Numbered from the stretch's first letter, positions 1-12,352 are shown. The stretch: DNA of 64,000 bases from Colletotrichum lupini (GCF_023278565.1 NC_064672.1:1798001-1862000), one strand, 5' to 3'. A program made the numbers and translations. Notes: generated by a model not told the origin, from the sequence alone.

Positions 1-83
1 AGACCCGTCTGATCATCTTTACACACTCTTTTCTCTCATCCGTTCTTTATCGACTTGACGTCCGAAGATATCTCATCACCACC

Positions 84-1584
84 ATGTTGACCAAGGTTTC
101 TGCCCTCACGGCCCTCGTGGCCGCTGTTCGCGCGCAGCAGGTCTGCACGCTCAACGCGGAGACCAAGCCTGCGCTTACCTGGTCCAACTGCGCGGCCGGC
201 GGCGCCTGCACCAAGGTCGACGGATCCGTCACCGTGGATGCCAACTGGCGCTGGACTCACAAGACCGACGGCAGCACCAACTGCTACACGGGCAACAAGT
301 GGGACACCTCCATCTGCACCACCGGCGAGGACTGTGCCTCCAAGTGCTGCTTGGACGGAGCCGACTACTCCGGCACCTACGGCGCCACCACCAGCGGCGA
401 TGCCCTCAACCTCAAGTTTGTCCAGCAGGGCCCTTACAGCAAGAACATTGGTTCTCGCATGTTCCTCATGGACGGAACAGATAAGTACCAAATGTTCAAG
501 CTCTTAGGCCAGGAGTTCACCTTTGACGTTGATGTCTCCAACCTTGGTGTAAGTGAAAGCCTCAACTTCGTCTGAAGAATGTGTAGAGAAGCAGCTTGAC
601 TAACAAGTCGATCATAGTGCGGTCTGAACGGCGCCTTGTACTTCGTCTCCATGGACGCTGATGGCGGCATGTCCAAGTTCCCTACCAACAAGGCTGGTGC
701 CTCCCATGGAACCGGCTACTGCGACAGCCAGTGCCCCCGCGACCTCAAGTTCATCGACGGCAAGGCCAACGTCGAGGGCTGGGTGCCTTCCTCCAACGAC
801 GCCAACGCCGGCGTCGGAAACATGGGCTCGTGCTGCTCCGAGATGGACATCTGGGAGGCCAACTCCGTCTCCACCGCCTACACGCCTCACCCCTGCGAGA
901 CGGTCGGCCAGCTGAGCTGCAACGGCGACGCCTGCGGAGGCACCTACAGCTCTACCCGCTACGCCGGCCAGTGCGACCCCGACGGATGCGACTTCAACAG
1001 CTACCGCCAGGGCAACACCACCTTCTACGGTAAGGGCTCCCAGTTCGCCATCGACACCTCCAAGAAGATCACCGTCGTCACGCAGTTCGTCGAGACCGGC
1101 GGCGCCCTCACCGACATCAAGCGCTTCTACGTCCAGGACGGCAAGGTCTTTGCCAACTCCAAGTCCGACATCACCGGCGTCGAGGGCAACTCCATCACCA
1201 CGGACTACTGCACCGCCCAGAAGAAGGCTTTCGGCGATGAGGACGTCTTTGCGCAGAAGGGCGGTCTTGCGCAGATGGGCAAGGCTCTCTCTGAGGGTAT
1301 GGTTCTCGTCATGTCTGTCTGGGATGACCACCACTCCAACATGCTCTGGCTGGACTCCACCTACCCTACCAACGAGACCGGCCCCGGCACCGCTCGCGGC
1401 ACTTGCGGCACCGACTCTGGCGTTCCCGCCGATGTCGAGTCCCAGGCCCCCAACTCGAACGTCATCTTCTCCAACATCAAGGTCGGCCCCATCGGCTCTA
1501 CCTTCAACAGCGCCGGAACTGCTGTAAGTACCACTGCATAGATCTCTCTGATTGCTGTTGCTAATCATACGTGTGTTTCAGTAA
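84..1584 (+). CDS. cbh1: GH7 cellobiohydrolase (cellulase), catalytic domain only
   Basis: Secreted glycoside hydrolase family 7 exo-cellulase that releases cellobiose from chain ends of cellulose. Three exons are inferred: 84-548, 618-1523 and a last exon that starts directly with the stop codon at 1582-1584. Introns 549-617 (GTAAGT...TAG) and 1524-1581 (GTAAGT...CAG) restore the family pattern [12 protein letters not shown] across the first junction. The product is 457 residues. Residues 1-17 form a signal peptide, with mature QQVCTLN as in other GH7 enzymes. The active-site motif SEMDIWEAN gives nucleophile Glu230, Asp232 and acid/base Glu235. Many paired cysteines are present. The protein ends after the catalytic core ([10 protein letters not shown]) and has no Ser/Thr linker or CBM1, so it is a single-domain form. 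The start follows a CACC context. The upstream promoter lies outside the window. Confidence 0.95.
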
Positions 1585-2634
1585 GTTGTTGAGACTTGAC
1601 ATTCACGGCCGCCGTCACTTCTACCACAACTTCATCTCTCATGTGGTTTTGAAGTGAATGTTGGTCTATGTATCGAGATGAGCGTGGCATATATCCTTCT
1701 TTCGGTTGTACATGTTTTCTAGACATTTCAGTGTATATAAATTGGGCATGGGTCTGACCCTTGCAGACAAGTGCAAGAGAAATTGGCTTACAAAAGTCTT
1801 TAGCTAACCATTTTACTTGACATATGCTGCCAATTGCCTTGAATGTGGATGTCTGCCATGCTCTTACGTCGGCCAAACAATAGAAAAGATAATCCCATGA
1901 CTTGAGTGAATCTCCTTTCTCCCGCCCAAAGGTCGGGACGTGGATATACCTTGAGCCTGTGCTGTAATTGTGCCATGAAGGCAAGATGAAAAAAATACAT
2001 ATAGCATCTCTCGGTACACTCACGGAGAAATGCCTAATAGATTTCGCTTACCCATTTGGCGCTTTTTTACAACTTTGGTGTTGTTAACCGTGTTTTCCAT
2101 GCCTTGGGCTGGAACTAGGTTTCCTGCCCGATAACTAGCATTTCTCGACAGGACAATGAGTCATAGACCGAATGTGTGTACTCAACATCTTGTGTGTATG
2201 GTCTCGTGCCCACACAATCCGTTATGACAGGCTTATGATTTGGTCTAAGTTCCGTTGATGTTTGATGGAAAATTTCCCTTGCAGATATCATAGACTTGAC
2301 TCCCTCTCAAACATGTCCCGTCGCTTTGCTCAGCGCAACCTGGCGAGAAATGAGTCGAATTGGTAGCGCATCATGACACAGGACACCACAGTGGATCTGC
2401 GGTCTCCAATGACTGATTCACAGGGCAAATCCCGCCGAGACGCTAACCCCAAACTGTGTCCGAGTCTCTGTTGCAGGCCATTTATAGATGCTGGGGAGCT
2501 CCCGCGACTTCGCAGGTGTTTCGAAACTTCGGTTTTTATAATCTCAAAACCTCATTCCGGCGCGGGGTCTCCGCATTTAAGAGCTTCAATAAGGACACAT
2601 TCCAGCGACAGCCACTGCACACAGGAACTTCATC
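1585..2634. other. Intergenic stretch, GH7 3' side to nucleotidase promoter
   Basis: No convincing gene is seen on either strand. The first 70 bases downstream of the GH7 stop could once have encoded a short Thr/Ser-rich linker (frame starting at 1602, ending at a TGA at 1650-1652), but no carbohydrate-binding module follows. The rest presumably holds the GH7 3' end and the promoter and 5' leader of the nucleotidase gene. Confidence 0.5.
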
Positions 2635-3131
2635 ATGGCCGATAAAACAAAAGGAAGCGCTACGGCTCGTAAGCCAGTGTTCTTTTTGTAAGCTCAATAC
2701 CTAACTAATTCTAAGAGCTGAGATGCCCAAAAAATAATTGCATACTGACTCGTCAGGGAACAGCGACATCGACAACTGTCTGTACTCTAGAAGTCAGTCG
2801 ACCAATTCTTCCGCGCACCAGAATTCTGGGCAGCTCAAATGGACTCACTAGCGTTCTTCTTTAGGTCACAGAATCCACAACCTCATGGCAAAGCTTATCG
2901 AGCAGTATTTTGAGACACACTTATCACTGGGAGAGGAGGAAGCCTCCAGATTGACGAGAGAATACTACAAGACATACGGCCTGGCAATCGAAGGCTTAGT
3001 CCGCCATCATGAAATAGACCCATTGGACTTCAACGCAAAGGTGGATGACGCGTTGCCTCTCGACGACATCCTAAAGCCCGATGCAGACCTCCGAGCGCTG
3101 TTGGAGGATATCGACACTAACAAAGTCAAAC
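2635..3131 (+). pseudogene. SDT1: Pyrimidine 5'-nucleotidase (SDT1-like HAD hydrolase), 5' part of split gene
   Basis: N-terminal half of a HAD-superfamily pyrimidine 5'-nucleotidase, which dephosphorylates nucleoside monophosphates such as UMP. Inferred exons: 2635-2687, 2764-2792 and 2865-3131, joined by GT-AG introns 2688-2763 and 2793-2864. The second exon carries HAD motif I (FDIDNCLY; Asp19 nucleophile, Asp21). The third carries the helical cap typical of the family (YYKTYGLAIEGLVRHH, then IDPLDFN and DDALPLDDI). The coding sequence stops one base into codon 117, where a copia retrotransposon begins at 3132. Read-through into the LTR gives a stop at 3233-3235, so any translated product would lack motifs II-IV. 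The exons are intact, with no stop, frameshift or RIP-like decay, and the gene continues in frame at 10558. Confidence 0.88.
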
Positions 3132-3336
3132 TATCGGATTGGAAGTCTAATTCGACCGCGGCATACAGCCGACTGCGCAGGGGCCAATTGGGGGCCCTAT
3201 TTACGATTATTATAGCCAGCCCAACCTACGGTTAGAACCTACTTTTTATACCTACTACGTAGATATTTATATAATTTAATTAATCTCTTCGTTAACTACG
3301 GTTCGAACTAACTACCCTATAATAAGGATACTAATA
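3132..3336 (+). repeat. 5' LTR of copia copy A1
   Basis: 205 bp, pairs with 10348-10552. The outer 100 bases keep many CA/TG dinucleotides and are hardly mutated; the inner part is AT-shifted. It begins TATCGG where the least mutated copy of this LTR (right end at 43398, read on the minus strand) has TGTCGG. Confidence 0.9.
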
Positions 3337-3354
3337 CTAATTAGTAATTAAATT
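3337..3354 (+). other. Putative primer-binding site of copia copy A1
   Basis: The 18 bases next to the 5' LTR (CTAATTAGTAATTAAATT) recur, with at most one difference, next to the LTR of the outer nested copia (12579-12596) and of copy A2 (minus strand, 43193-43176). Position and sharing suggest a tRNA primer-binding site altered by RIP. Which tRNA it matches is not clear. Confidence 0.5.
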
Positions 3355-6300
3355 CTATTATTATAAATTAGTAAGGTATCTTATTATATAAAAGAGATGA
3401 CCTCTTAATACCGCACGGGATAGGAGATTTATACTAATTAACTTTATAAAAATAAATAAAAAAAGAGGTAATTCTTAAATACTATATAGAATTAAGTAAT
3501 CGTAGCCCTTTACTACTTACGAGAGGTCGACGTTTATTACATTAAACTACGTTAATTAATAAAACTACTTAAATAACTAGCCTTTTACTATCGCCCTGAG
3601 TAGCTTTTTTACTAAACGACTTTTCTATAACCGGCCCGTAATTAGAAATTAACTAGTTAAATTAATAAAAAGAAATGCTTACGTAACGACTACTTACTTA
3701 ATTAATTAGTATAATAAACGAGCTTAATAATACGATATAAAAGAGCACTGCGCGATTAAAAAAAGGGATTTTTAAATATAAATATTCTTATTTAGTAATA
3801 AAAGTAACCTTATAAGAGTTATTAAACTAAGAGATTTATAGTATATAAAAAAGTTTATTATTATAAGGATTTTATAAATACGACCTTAAACCCGTAATTT
3901 AAACGACCTTTTTATAGCTCCCTTAACTACCCCCTAGGTATTATTTAAAAATATAATATAAGGGACGGTTTAATAAAAGAGGAGGGGATTTAGAGGTCCT
4001 AATAGTATTAAGTTAAGAGTATTATAGATCTTAGAAATTAATTTAAAAAGAAGGCGGCTATTTTAAAGTAGTCTTATAACCTCTTATTAGAGTTATTATT
4101 AACTTAAAAAAAGGCTAAAAAGACGAGGATTTAAAAAAAAAAAAAAAGAATCCTCTAGAGGGCCGCTAAAGGGCTTCTTTTTATACTAGCTCCCGGCGCA
4201 AAATTATTAATTTTAAAAAATTAACTAAGTAATAAAAAGGATCGTTAGTAAGCGATAATTACCTAACTATAAGTAAGTTACGAAAAAGACTACTTAAAAG
4301 ATATAAACTAGGGTATTAAGAGGCTATAAAAAATAAAACCTTTAAAATATCTAACCCTATTATATATAAGTAATAAGTAGGTATTTTTAATAAGTCCTTG
4401 AAATATACGATTTTATAAAAAAAAGGGCTTAACTTCGTTAACCGTACTTAACGGCCTATACGGTTCTTAATAGCCTATATAGCTCCTCTATAAGCCGCCC
4501 GGCGTCTACTTTTAACTATTCTTATAGAATACTACCCTAAAAGAGGTAGGTTAGGGAAGGAAGCTATTTAGAGATTATAAAGAGCACGAGGCTTAGGAGG
4601 CTAGAAATATACGGGATAACGGAAATTAATAACTAATAAAGATCCTAAGACTAATTACTATATCTTTTTATAATAATATAAACGTCTACCGCTATTATTA
4701 TTAAAAGGAACTACTAAAACCTACCCTTTTATACTAAACGAAAAAGAGGATCTTAGTAAGTATAATAGCTAGTAATCTAAAAAAGTAGTAGTAATTACTA
4801 AAAATAATAAAAATAAGAGTAGTAGCGAAATAGCGAGAGGAAGTAGGAATTTCCTAGACCTTAATAAATTCGTTAAGTAGCGAAAGTACGGATTTATTAT
4901 AACTAGCGCGCGGATTAAATATATTCTTATTAAAATTAAATACGCTAGTAATTATTAATACGGGTATAAGTTAGAGCACGACCCTTAGCGAGTTAAAGTA
5001 AAAAAGGAGAGGACGAAACCCGATCCTAAATAGAATCCTAATCCTTTATAAATAAGTAAATATTAACCTGGATTATTAGGGGACGTAGATATATAAAATC
5101 GTAAATTAGCTTAATAGTAAGTAAATTAACGCGGTATTAATCTATTTAACTAAGGTTTATAAGAAAAAGGGGCTATAGGGGTAACCCCTATTTTATAAAA
5201 TTATAAACGACCTTAGTTACTAGCTAGATAAATAGTTTATAAGCACAAGCTTAAGAATTATAAAAGTAGTTAATAAATTCTTTTATAAGCGAGGAGTATT
5301 ACTAGCGTAATTATAATCGCGAGAGCTATATAAAATACTAATAATAATAATTATAGAAGAGGAATTCGTACTATAAAACTAGGCATAGGTTAATAGAGCG
5401 TATAATCGTTTTAATAAATTTAAAAAAAGGGTAAACGACCTAGATTTCCTCTTTATAATTACTAATAAAAATCTATCGTTATAAAAGGATATACCGGAGT
5501 AAAATATAGTACTAAAAGTATAATAATTAACAATTTTACTTATTTTAATCTATAACTCGTTATTATTATTAATACGAAATTCGGCGCTGATTAGTTAATA
5601 AAAAAGGAAATAAACGACTCGAAGTTATTAATAATACGTAGTAACGCAGAGATCGTATATAAATACTAAAAATCTAATAATAAATACGAGGCAATTTATA
5701 AACCTTAAAAAGATCTTCTTAAAAGAGAAATTATACTCTGGGGGGAAGTATAAGGTCTTATAAAAAACCCTAACGATATTTTATAATTATTATAAAAAAG
5801 TTAGAATTAGGGAATATTAGTATTATTTAGTAATTAATATCGTACTTATAAGTAAAGCCTCTAATTACGATTACGAAGCAGTACGTAATCTCGATTAAAA
5901 CGACTTTTTTAGTATAATTAACGTAATCTAAAGCCGCTTTAAGACTTACGATAAGAACCTAGAGCTCCTATTTAAGCTATAAGTAATTTCTTTTATATCT
6001 ATAGCTAAGATAATAGAAGGTAAATTATAAGTAGAGATCCTTAAAGAGCTTATTAATTAAATTAATAAGTTAGTAAAAACCTAGCTAAATAAGGGAATAA
6101 ACGAGCGGAAAGTCGGATATCTTTATACTATAGTTTAGCGTATATTAAAAGTAAAAATAACCCTATACTAAGTACCCGAAAACTACGAGACGCTCTACTT
6201 AAAGCTAAGATCTAGCTTTAATATTAAAATAAAAATACTACGCTAAACTTATTTCTAAATATACGACGGCCCTTATTAATAATATTAGGTCGATTAAATA

Positions 6301-9300
6301 TATAATAAAAAAAGAAAAGAGGCTAAATATAATAATCGCTAGTAAAAAGGCCCAGATTCGTTAAATAGGTAGAGATTTAACTTACGGGTAGAGTAATAAA
6401 AAAAGTAATACTATATTTATAAAAAGGATAGATATTAATTAAGTAATTACTCTAAGGAAGAGCGTACTAAATTATATAAATAATATAAAAAGTCGAGGGT
6501 AGTAAATAATAAAACTAGCCCTTATTAGTTTAACTAATTCCTTATTATATATAAAGGCAAATCCGGGGGTACGGAACTTAGTAATAGTAACTAAAGTAGT
6601 AGCTTAAAATATATACCCCCTATAAAAAATTCGGAAAATAAAGAAGATCTTACCCCTTATACTAATAAATTAGATTATAACGAAATCGACGATATTAACT
6701 ACTCTTTTTTCGCCCCGTTAGCCTTTAGAAAATATACGAGGCTAAATAAATAGAAAGTAATAAAAGCTCTTAATAAGTAGGCTTTTATTTATAGATAATA
6801 AGGGAAGGTCCCTTAGATAACGGATACGGAAGTAGCTAAAAGAGCGAATTTAATAGGGCCAAAGCCCATTTTCTTAACGATTAAAGAAAAGACGCTATCT
6901 TTCTTAATATTTAAAAAAAAAGAATATAATACTAAGTAAATCTAGGGGTAGCTAGAGGGGTCCTTTTTATATTACTTAAATCCCTTAAATACTAAGCTTA
7001 TATAAGTATTTTATATAAGTAAAAGGTACGGCCTAGACGATTTCTATAAGATTATCCTAAATACTAAGGTATTATAATAGTTAACTAGAGGAAAAGGGCA
7101 ATTCTAAGCGCTATAAAAGATCGCACTAATAATACTTAATACGTTAATAGCAGGTATTACGAGGATTAGTTTTGGCCTAAGTAAAGAAATCGTTACCCTA
7201 AGTATAATAAAAATAGAAACGTACTTCGGAACGATAACTTTCTATATTTTACTTATTAATACCCTATTTCTCTTATATCTAAAAAATATAAATCGACTAA
7301 GTATTATATTTAATAATATAAGGAATAGAATCTCTAATAATAAGTACTTCGAAATAGTTAAATAACGATAAGGGTATATATTTATAAAGCTTATTAATAA
7401 TACGAAGTTAATTAATTACTTAATAGAAAGTGAGCTTAGAAAACTATACTAGAGATTCGGGTACCCGTCGGTTACAAGGCTATATAACCTTTTAAAATAA
7501 TTAAGTAATAATAATATCGAAATAGGGGCGCTAGAGTAGTTAATAAAAGTATACTATTAATACTAAATAAATACGCAGAGCCCACGCAGATTTAAGTTTA
7601 AATTGCGTAATAAGCTTAACTTTAACTAGGAAATCGTTATTAATATTTTCTATTTAAATAGTCGGCTAGTATTATATATAATTAACATAGCTATATCTTT
7701 CTAAGTAGGGTAATTCCTCCGGGATCTATAAGTAAAAATAGTATAGGTAGCTTTATAAAAAAGCTAGATTAATATATACTAGGGACCGCTAAACGGTATT
7801 AAAACTAACGCTAATACTAGCTTTAAGTTAGTAGAATTTAGGGATAATACGACGGCCTACGGTATATAGCTAAAAGTCATACCTATTAAAGCGCACTATA
7901 GTATTAAAAAAGTAAAAAGGGCACACTAATAATTAAAAAGGGCGTTTAAAATTATTAAAAAAGAAAATCCGGATTTTACTAACGACGAATACCTCTAGAT
8001 AGTACTTAAATACTATAATAATACTATAGGGCCTAACGGACTTATACTAACGCTATTAATATTTAGAGTATATTTAAAAACGACCTTAGCCTTATTATTA
8101 TCGCTAAGTATAAGCTAACGAGCCTAAGTAGTTAAAAAAATAATATAAGTACTATGCGAAATAAGTATAAAAAAGTAAATTAACGAGGTAATTATTACGC
8201 ACAATAGGCCTAATATAGGGGATAATTTAAATATATTACTAAATTCGGATATACGAGTATAGCGCGAAATTACTTAATAATAAGCTAGGCTATATAAATT
8301 AATTTCCATTAACGAGCGCTCTTATATAGTTACGAGAGATTACGACTAGCTATTTAAAGTATTAATTATAATAGTTAGACCGTACTATATAAATCCTAAC
8401 GAGGTAACTTTTAATTTATAAAAAAAAAAGAGCTAGGGGAAACTATATAACCCGTAGTAAAAGTATAAGAAATTATCCTTAATAAAATCGTTATAGTAGT
8501 ACTAATAGACGATAAGGAAGAGGAAATTATTAAAAGGGTACTAATACTACCAGTAAGACGTCGTAGAAAACTACGATAATAAGCCCTAACGCGGCAATTT
8601 ATTACTAGTAATAAGGTAATTAATACTTTTTATATAATAAAAGAGAAAGCCGATTTCGAGCTAGTAGTTAAACTACGTAAAGAAGGCGTAATTATAACTA
8701 TTAAAAAGCCGTATAAAGGATTAGATTTTATTAAAGTAAATACTCTTCGTAATCGAGGGGTCTATCGATTTATCTTATATAACTTAAAAAAATATATAAA
8801 CCTCTGCATATTTAAATTACGAATAGTTCGTAAGATTAAAAAGAAAGGAATACCCTAGCCGTATAAAAAGTCTAAATACGTAATTTAGGGGTACGGCGAC
8901 GTTAAAAAAGCAACGCTACTTATATAATCGCTTATTATATAGCGCTATAGCTAACAATTAATAATAATATTAATAGTATTACTATAGAAAAAGGGATACG
9001 AGATTTAAAATTATAATATTACCTAGGCCTATACTTAATCGGCCATAGGGCTTATAAAGAAAATCCTAGCCTATTTACCGAAGGAAATAGCTAATAAGTA
9101 CTTAAAAAGCACGATTATTAAAGTACTTAAGCTACTATATAGGCTCGTAGAATTAGGCACTTATTAATAAGCTACTTATTACGATTTTTATATTAATTAA
9201 TTATTAATAATTATTTCTACGTATAACCCGTACTTATTAATTACGGAGCACGAAGGTAACTAATTTAGGATTGTTAAAATATAAACTAACGATATATTAG

Positions 9301-10347
9301 GCCTATTCGATATTAACTTTATAAAAAAAGAGGATAAGGAGCTTTAAAAAGCAGGCTTCGTAACGAAGCTAAAAGAGGTCTTTATAATAAATACCCCCCT
9401 AGTATTTAATAGCGGGATTTTTATAATTAAAAGGGAAACCGTCGTTTTTTAATAAAAGGGGTAAGGCGAGAAGATTAACTTTATTAATCTAAACATAATT
9501 AACGTTAAAAAATAATATAAAGCTAAGCTTATGCGAGGGGTATATATTATAAATATTTATTAACTTAAAGCGATTTTTAATTACGCTAGGGTAGCATAAG
9601 CTATAGATTTAATTAAATAAGACGTTAAAATATTTAATAAGTAGCTTAAGTAGTAGTAAATAAATCTTAATTAAGGTCTCGTCTATTACTTAATCGACTT
9701 TACGACTAATAAGCTCTACGTCTTCGTTAATAAGTTATTTATAAATAATAACGACTTTACTTTATAATTAGGGTATATTATTATCTTAGTTAACGAGAGT
9801 ATAGGTAAGAGTAAATTTATTATATACGGTAATATAATCTACTACTCGTTAATTAAAAATAAGTAAGTAATAAGAAGTATATTAGCGTTAGAGGTTTATA
9901 ATATAGTTAATAACGTTAACCTCTCTTACGTAATTTTAACGACGCTAAGGAAGATTACTAATCGAATTAGCCTTTTACTTATTCTAACGGTTATTTATAT
10001 TAATTCCTACTCGCTATATAAATACCTTATTAAATTAAGAATAAAAAAAAAAAGAGGCTTATAATCGATATTATAGCCCTTAAGTAATCGTATAAAAGGC
10101 GCGAGATATTTAAAATCCGTTAAATTAATAATAAAAATAACCTCGTAAACGCTTTTATAAAAATAGTACTAAATAAGGGATTAGAGTAGTTTATAAGTAA
10201 TAGAAAAGTTATTATATAAATAAAGGGATAAGTTATATAAAAAGAGTAAAGAAAAGGGGGAAAAGGAGACGATTTAATAAACGGGCCTAAGGTCGAATTA
10301 TACTTCTAACCGTAGTAGTTAAATTAATAAAAAAAAGAGAAAATTAG

Positions 10348-10552
10348 TATTAAATTAGAAGTTTAATTTAACCGCAGTATATAGCTAACTACGCAGGGGC
10401 TAATTAGGGGCCTTATTTACGATTATTATAGCTAGCCTAACCTACGGTTAGAACTTACTTTTTATACTTACTACGCAAATATTTATATAGTTCAATTGAT
10501 CTCTTCGTCAACTACGGTTCGAACTAACTACCCTGTAATAGGGATACTAACA
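10348..10552 (+). repeat. 3' LTR of copia copy A1
   Basis: 205 bp, pairs with 3132-3336. It is more strongly AT-shifted than the 5' LTR in its first 100 bases and less so toward its outer end, which reads ...GGGATACTAACA followed by the target duplication CAAAC. Confidence 0.9.
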
Positions 10553-11016
10553 CAAACTCTGGCTCTTCACGAATGCCTACGCCAACCACGGAAAGCGGGT
10601 TGTGCGACTTCTTGGAATCGATGACCTATTTGATGGTCTGACCTACTGCGACTACGCCCAGTACCCATTCGTCTGCAAACCAGCCAAGGAGATGTTCCGC
10701 AGGGCCATGGAACAGGCAGGGGTTGAAAACCCGGGAGACTGTTACTTTGTTGGTAAGCTCTTGACTCCCGAAAACTTTGGCACGGTGGATGCACCGCTGG
10801 TCTCAGTTCGTGAATAGATGACTTGTACTAAAACCTGCAGATGATTCCTACGATAATTGCAAGAGCGCGAAAGAGCTCGGATGGACGGCCGCCCATCTCG
10901 TCGAAGAAGGGTTGCCTATTCCCGAGATACAGGCTTCCCAATTCCAAATTCGTCATATAAGAGAGCTTCGTGACGTTTACCCTCAATTCTTCAGGTCCAG
11001 CGCCTTGAAAAATTAG
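10553..11016 (+). pseudogene. SDT1: Pyrimidine 5'-nucleotidase (SDT1-like), 3' part of split gene
   Basis: C-terminal half of the gene interrupted at 3131. After the duplicated CAAAC the coding sequence resumes exactly in frame at 10558 (the split codon CTC for Leu117, then WLFTNAYANHGKRVV). HAD motif II is the Thr in LFTNA, motif III the Lys in VCKPAKEMF, and motif IV the acidic DCYFVDDS formed across an 88-bp intron at 10753-10840 (GTAAGC...CAG). The last exon, 10841-11016, ends ...RSSALKN followed by TAG. Joined to the 5' part, the ancestral protein would be 239 residues, normal for the family, with all four HAD motifs and no inactivating change except the insertion. This half has no promoter or start of its own that I can see. 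Confidence 0.88.
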
Positions 11017-11640
11017 ATTGAGACACAAAGATGATGCTTCCGCGGGTCACATAAAAAGGAAATGACTAGAATCTAGACAAATCACAGACACTGAGACTAA
11101 GGCACGATTCCCCGGTAAATGGTTGACATCGTTGACAACAACGGATTGCGCGCTGTGAAATAAAATTGCTTTTCAAAGGATGGGTGGAGGATGGGTGGAG
11201 GATGGGTAAACTCAAATGCCCCTATTGCGACTTGGTCTCAAGCAATAGCAAATAGCGGTGCTTCAACCACGAGATCTACAATCCAGAGATCGATGGTCAA
11301 GTGAACGGACAACTCAAAAGAATGGTACCAATCGTGGTGAACATATTGTACTCCTCAGTTTTGGGAAAGGCCAGGTGTGATTAAGTTACTTAGCCCGATA
11401 TGTCTTCCGTAACAGAACATGTGCTGCCTGGAGATTTAATGTATCTGTTGCATGTTTGACTGCCATCCGATTTAGTACAGCATGCATAAGGCGTCACCCA
11501 CCTTTATGCATACGTCGCCTTTATTCAACGGATATCCCTTGCATATTAGCAGAGGCTTGTGGTGGATCTCTTTTCGCAGACAGCTCCACGTGGAATGGGT
11601 TATGGTCCACTGAAGAGGTCGAGATCTTAACAATCAATTA
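11017..11640. other. Intergenic stretch between nucleotidase 3' end and tRNA-Ser
   Basis: No gene recognised. A small direct repeat with an 11-bp unit (GGATGGGTGGA, about 2.7 copies) lies at 11178-11207. Composition is normal; there is no RIP-like depletion next to the transposon. Confidence 0.5.
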
Positions 11641-11750
11641 GTCACCTTGCCAGAGTGGTTAATGGGCTGGCCTGCTAGTTTGGGATTTCTATCCTGGAGA
11701 GTTGATAGCCAGTGGCTTCGGTCGCGCAGGTTCGAATCCTGTGGGTGACG
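11641..11750 (+). tRNA. trnS-GCU: tRNA-Ser(GCU) with a 29-nt intron
   Basis: Class II tRNA. The acceptor arm GTCACCT (11641-11647) pairs with GGGTGAC (11743-11749), with discriminator G at 11750. The D-arm region contains AGAGTGGTTAATGG. The anticodon stem CTGGC (11667-11671) pairs with GCCAG (11708-11712). The 7-base loop is C-T-GCT-A plus A11707, with anticodon GCT at 11674-11676. An intron of about 29 nt (11678-11706) sits at the canonical position after base 37. There is a long variable arm and a T arm with GCAGGTTCGAATCCTGT. It decodes AGC/AGU serine codons. Confidence 0.92.
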
Positions 11751-12352
11751 ATGATATCTTTTGCCTTTTTTACGACCATTTTGTGGCTACTTTTTTGCGC
11801 CGCCTACAACATTACACACACGTTTGTGTGAATGCAACGGTCTTCTGTTTCCTTGACTCATGCCGCAAAGTGTGCTTGTCGCGCCTGTCCGAGCTGTGTT
11901 GAAGAGCCGTGATTTACTAAACCTACCCGTAGACAACGTGTAAAATGTATTCGATGAATGCACAATGATGTAGGACAATGTGAATGAAGTCAGATTGAAC
12001 CGACATGTCAGCTCCATTGAAGAAGACTCAATCACAAACAAGCAAGCTGGGCCAGAGATCGATTGTTTTCCGCTGGAAGCAAGCGCACACTTTAGGCAAT
12101 TGGACCCCTAAAGTGGCGCATCTCTCTCTAGCTGGGTTCCCCGGCCCTGTTGCTCGTGTTCTATTGCGCCATGCTTCCCGCCCACGCCGTCAAACTGGAG
12201 ACACTCTTAGCAGGACCATCTGACGTGTGAGGGTGCTCGCTGCCGCTGAAACGTTACCGTGATGGACATGAGAGAAGCCAAGTCCGGCGGTTGTCGTCGT
12301 TCTCGTCATCTTGTGGGCTCGTTTACTTGCAGCGAGCCGAGGCGAAGAAAAG
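11751..12352. other. Intergenic stretch between tRNA-Ser and the nested retrotransposons
   Basis: No gene recognised. A run of T (from 11787 on) downstream of the tRNA could act as RNA polymerase III terminator. The last five bases, AAAAG (12348-12352), are the target duplication of the outer copia element. Confidence 0.5.

Larger units (their letters stand above)
3132..10552 (+). mobile_element. Ty1/copia LTR retrotransposon copy A1, RIP-mutated, inserted in nucleotidase exon 3
   Basis: 7421-bp element with two 205-bp LTRs (3132-3336 and 10348-10552), flanked by the 5-bp target duplication CAAAC (3127-3131 and 10553-10557). The LTR ends were originally TGTCGGATT...ACTAACA; the 5' copy now starts TATCGG. 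The inside is very AT-rich, with almost no CA or TG dinucleotides and stops in every frame, so no intact protein remains. Copia affinity comes from the decayed C-terminal reverse transcriptase/RNase H segment at about 9690-9920, where plus-strand frames still read LYVFVN.LF.NN.DFT...GYIIILVNE and then YS..K.K.V.RS.LALEVY, the usual copia layout near the 3' end. A purine-rich tract (about 10327-10347) precedes the 3' LTR. The same family recurs inverted at 36318-43398. Confidence 0.9.

Noticed and set aside
612..1568. A 318-codon minus-strand open frame antisense to the GH7 gene
   Set aside because: Composition artefact of C-biased third positions in the sense gene. It has no domain, runs across the sense introns, and the GH7 reading explains the sequence fully.
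2885..3235. A 116-codon frame that could be called a complete small gene
   Set aside because: It begins inside exon 3 of the nucleotidase and ends by read-through into the copia LTR, so it is a fragment, not an independent gene.
3240..10340. AT-rich block as centromere, mitochondrial insertion or true AT isochore
   Set aside because: Matching LTRs, target duplication and copia protein remnants show it is a single RIP-mutated retrotransposon.
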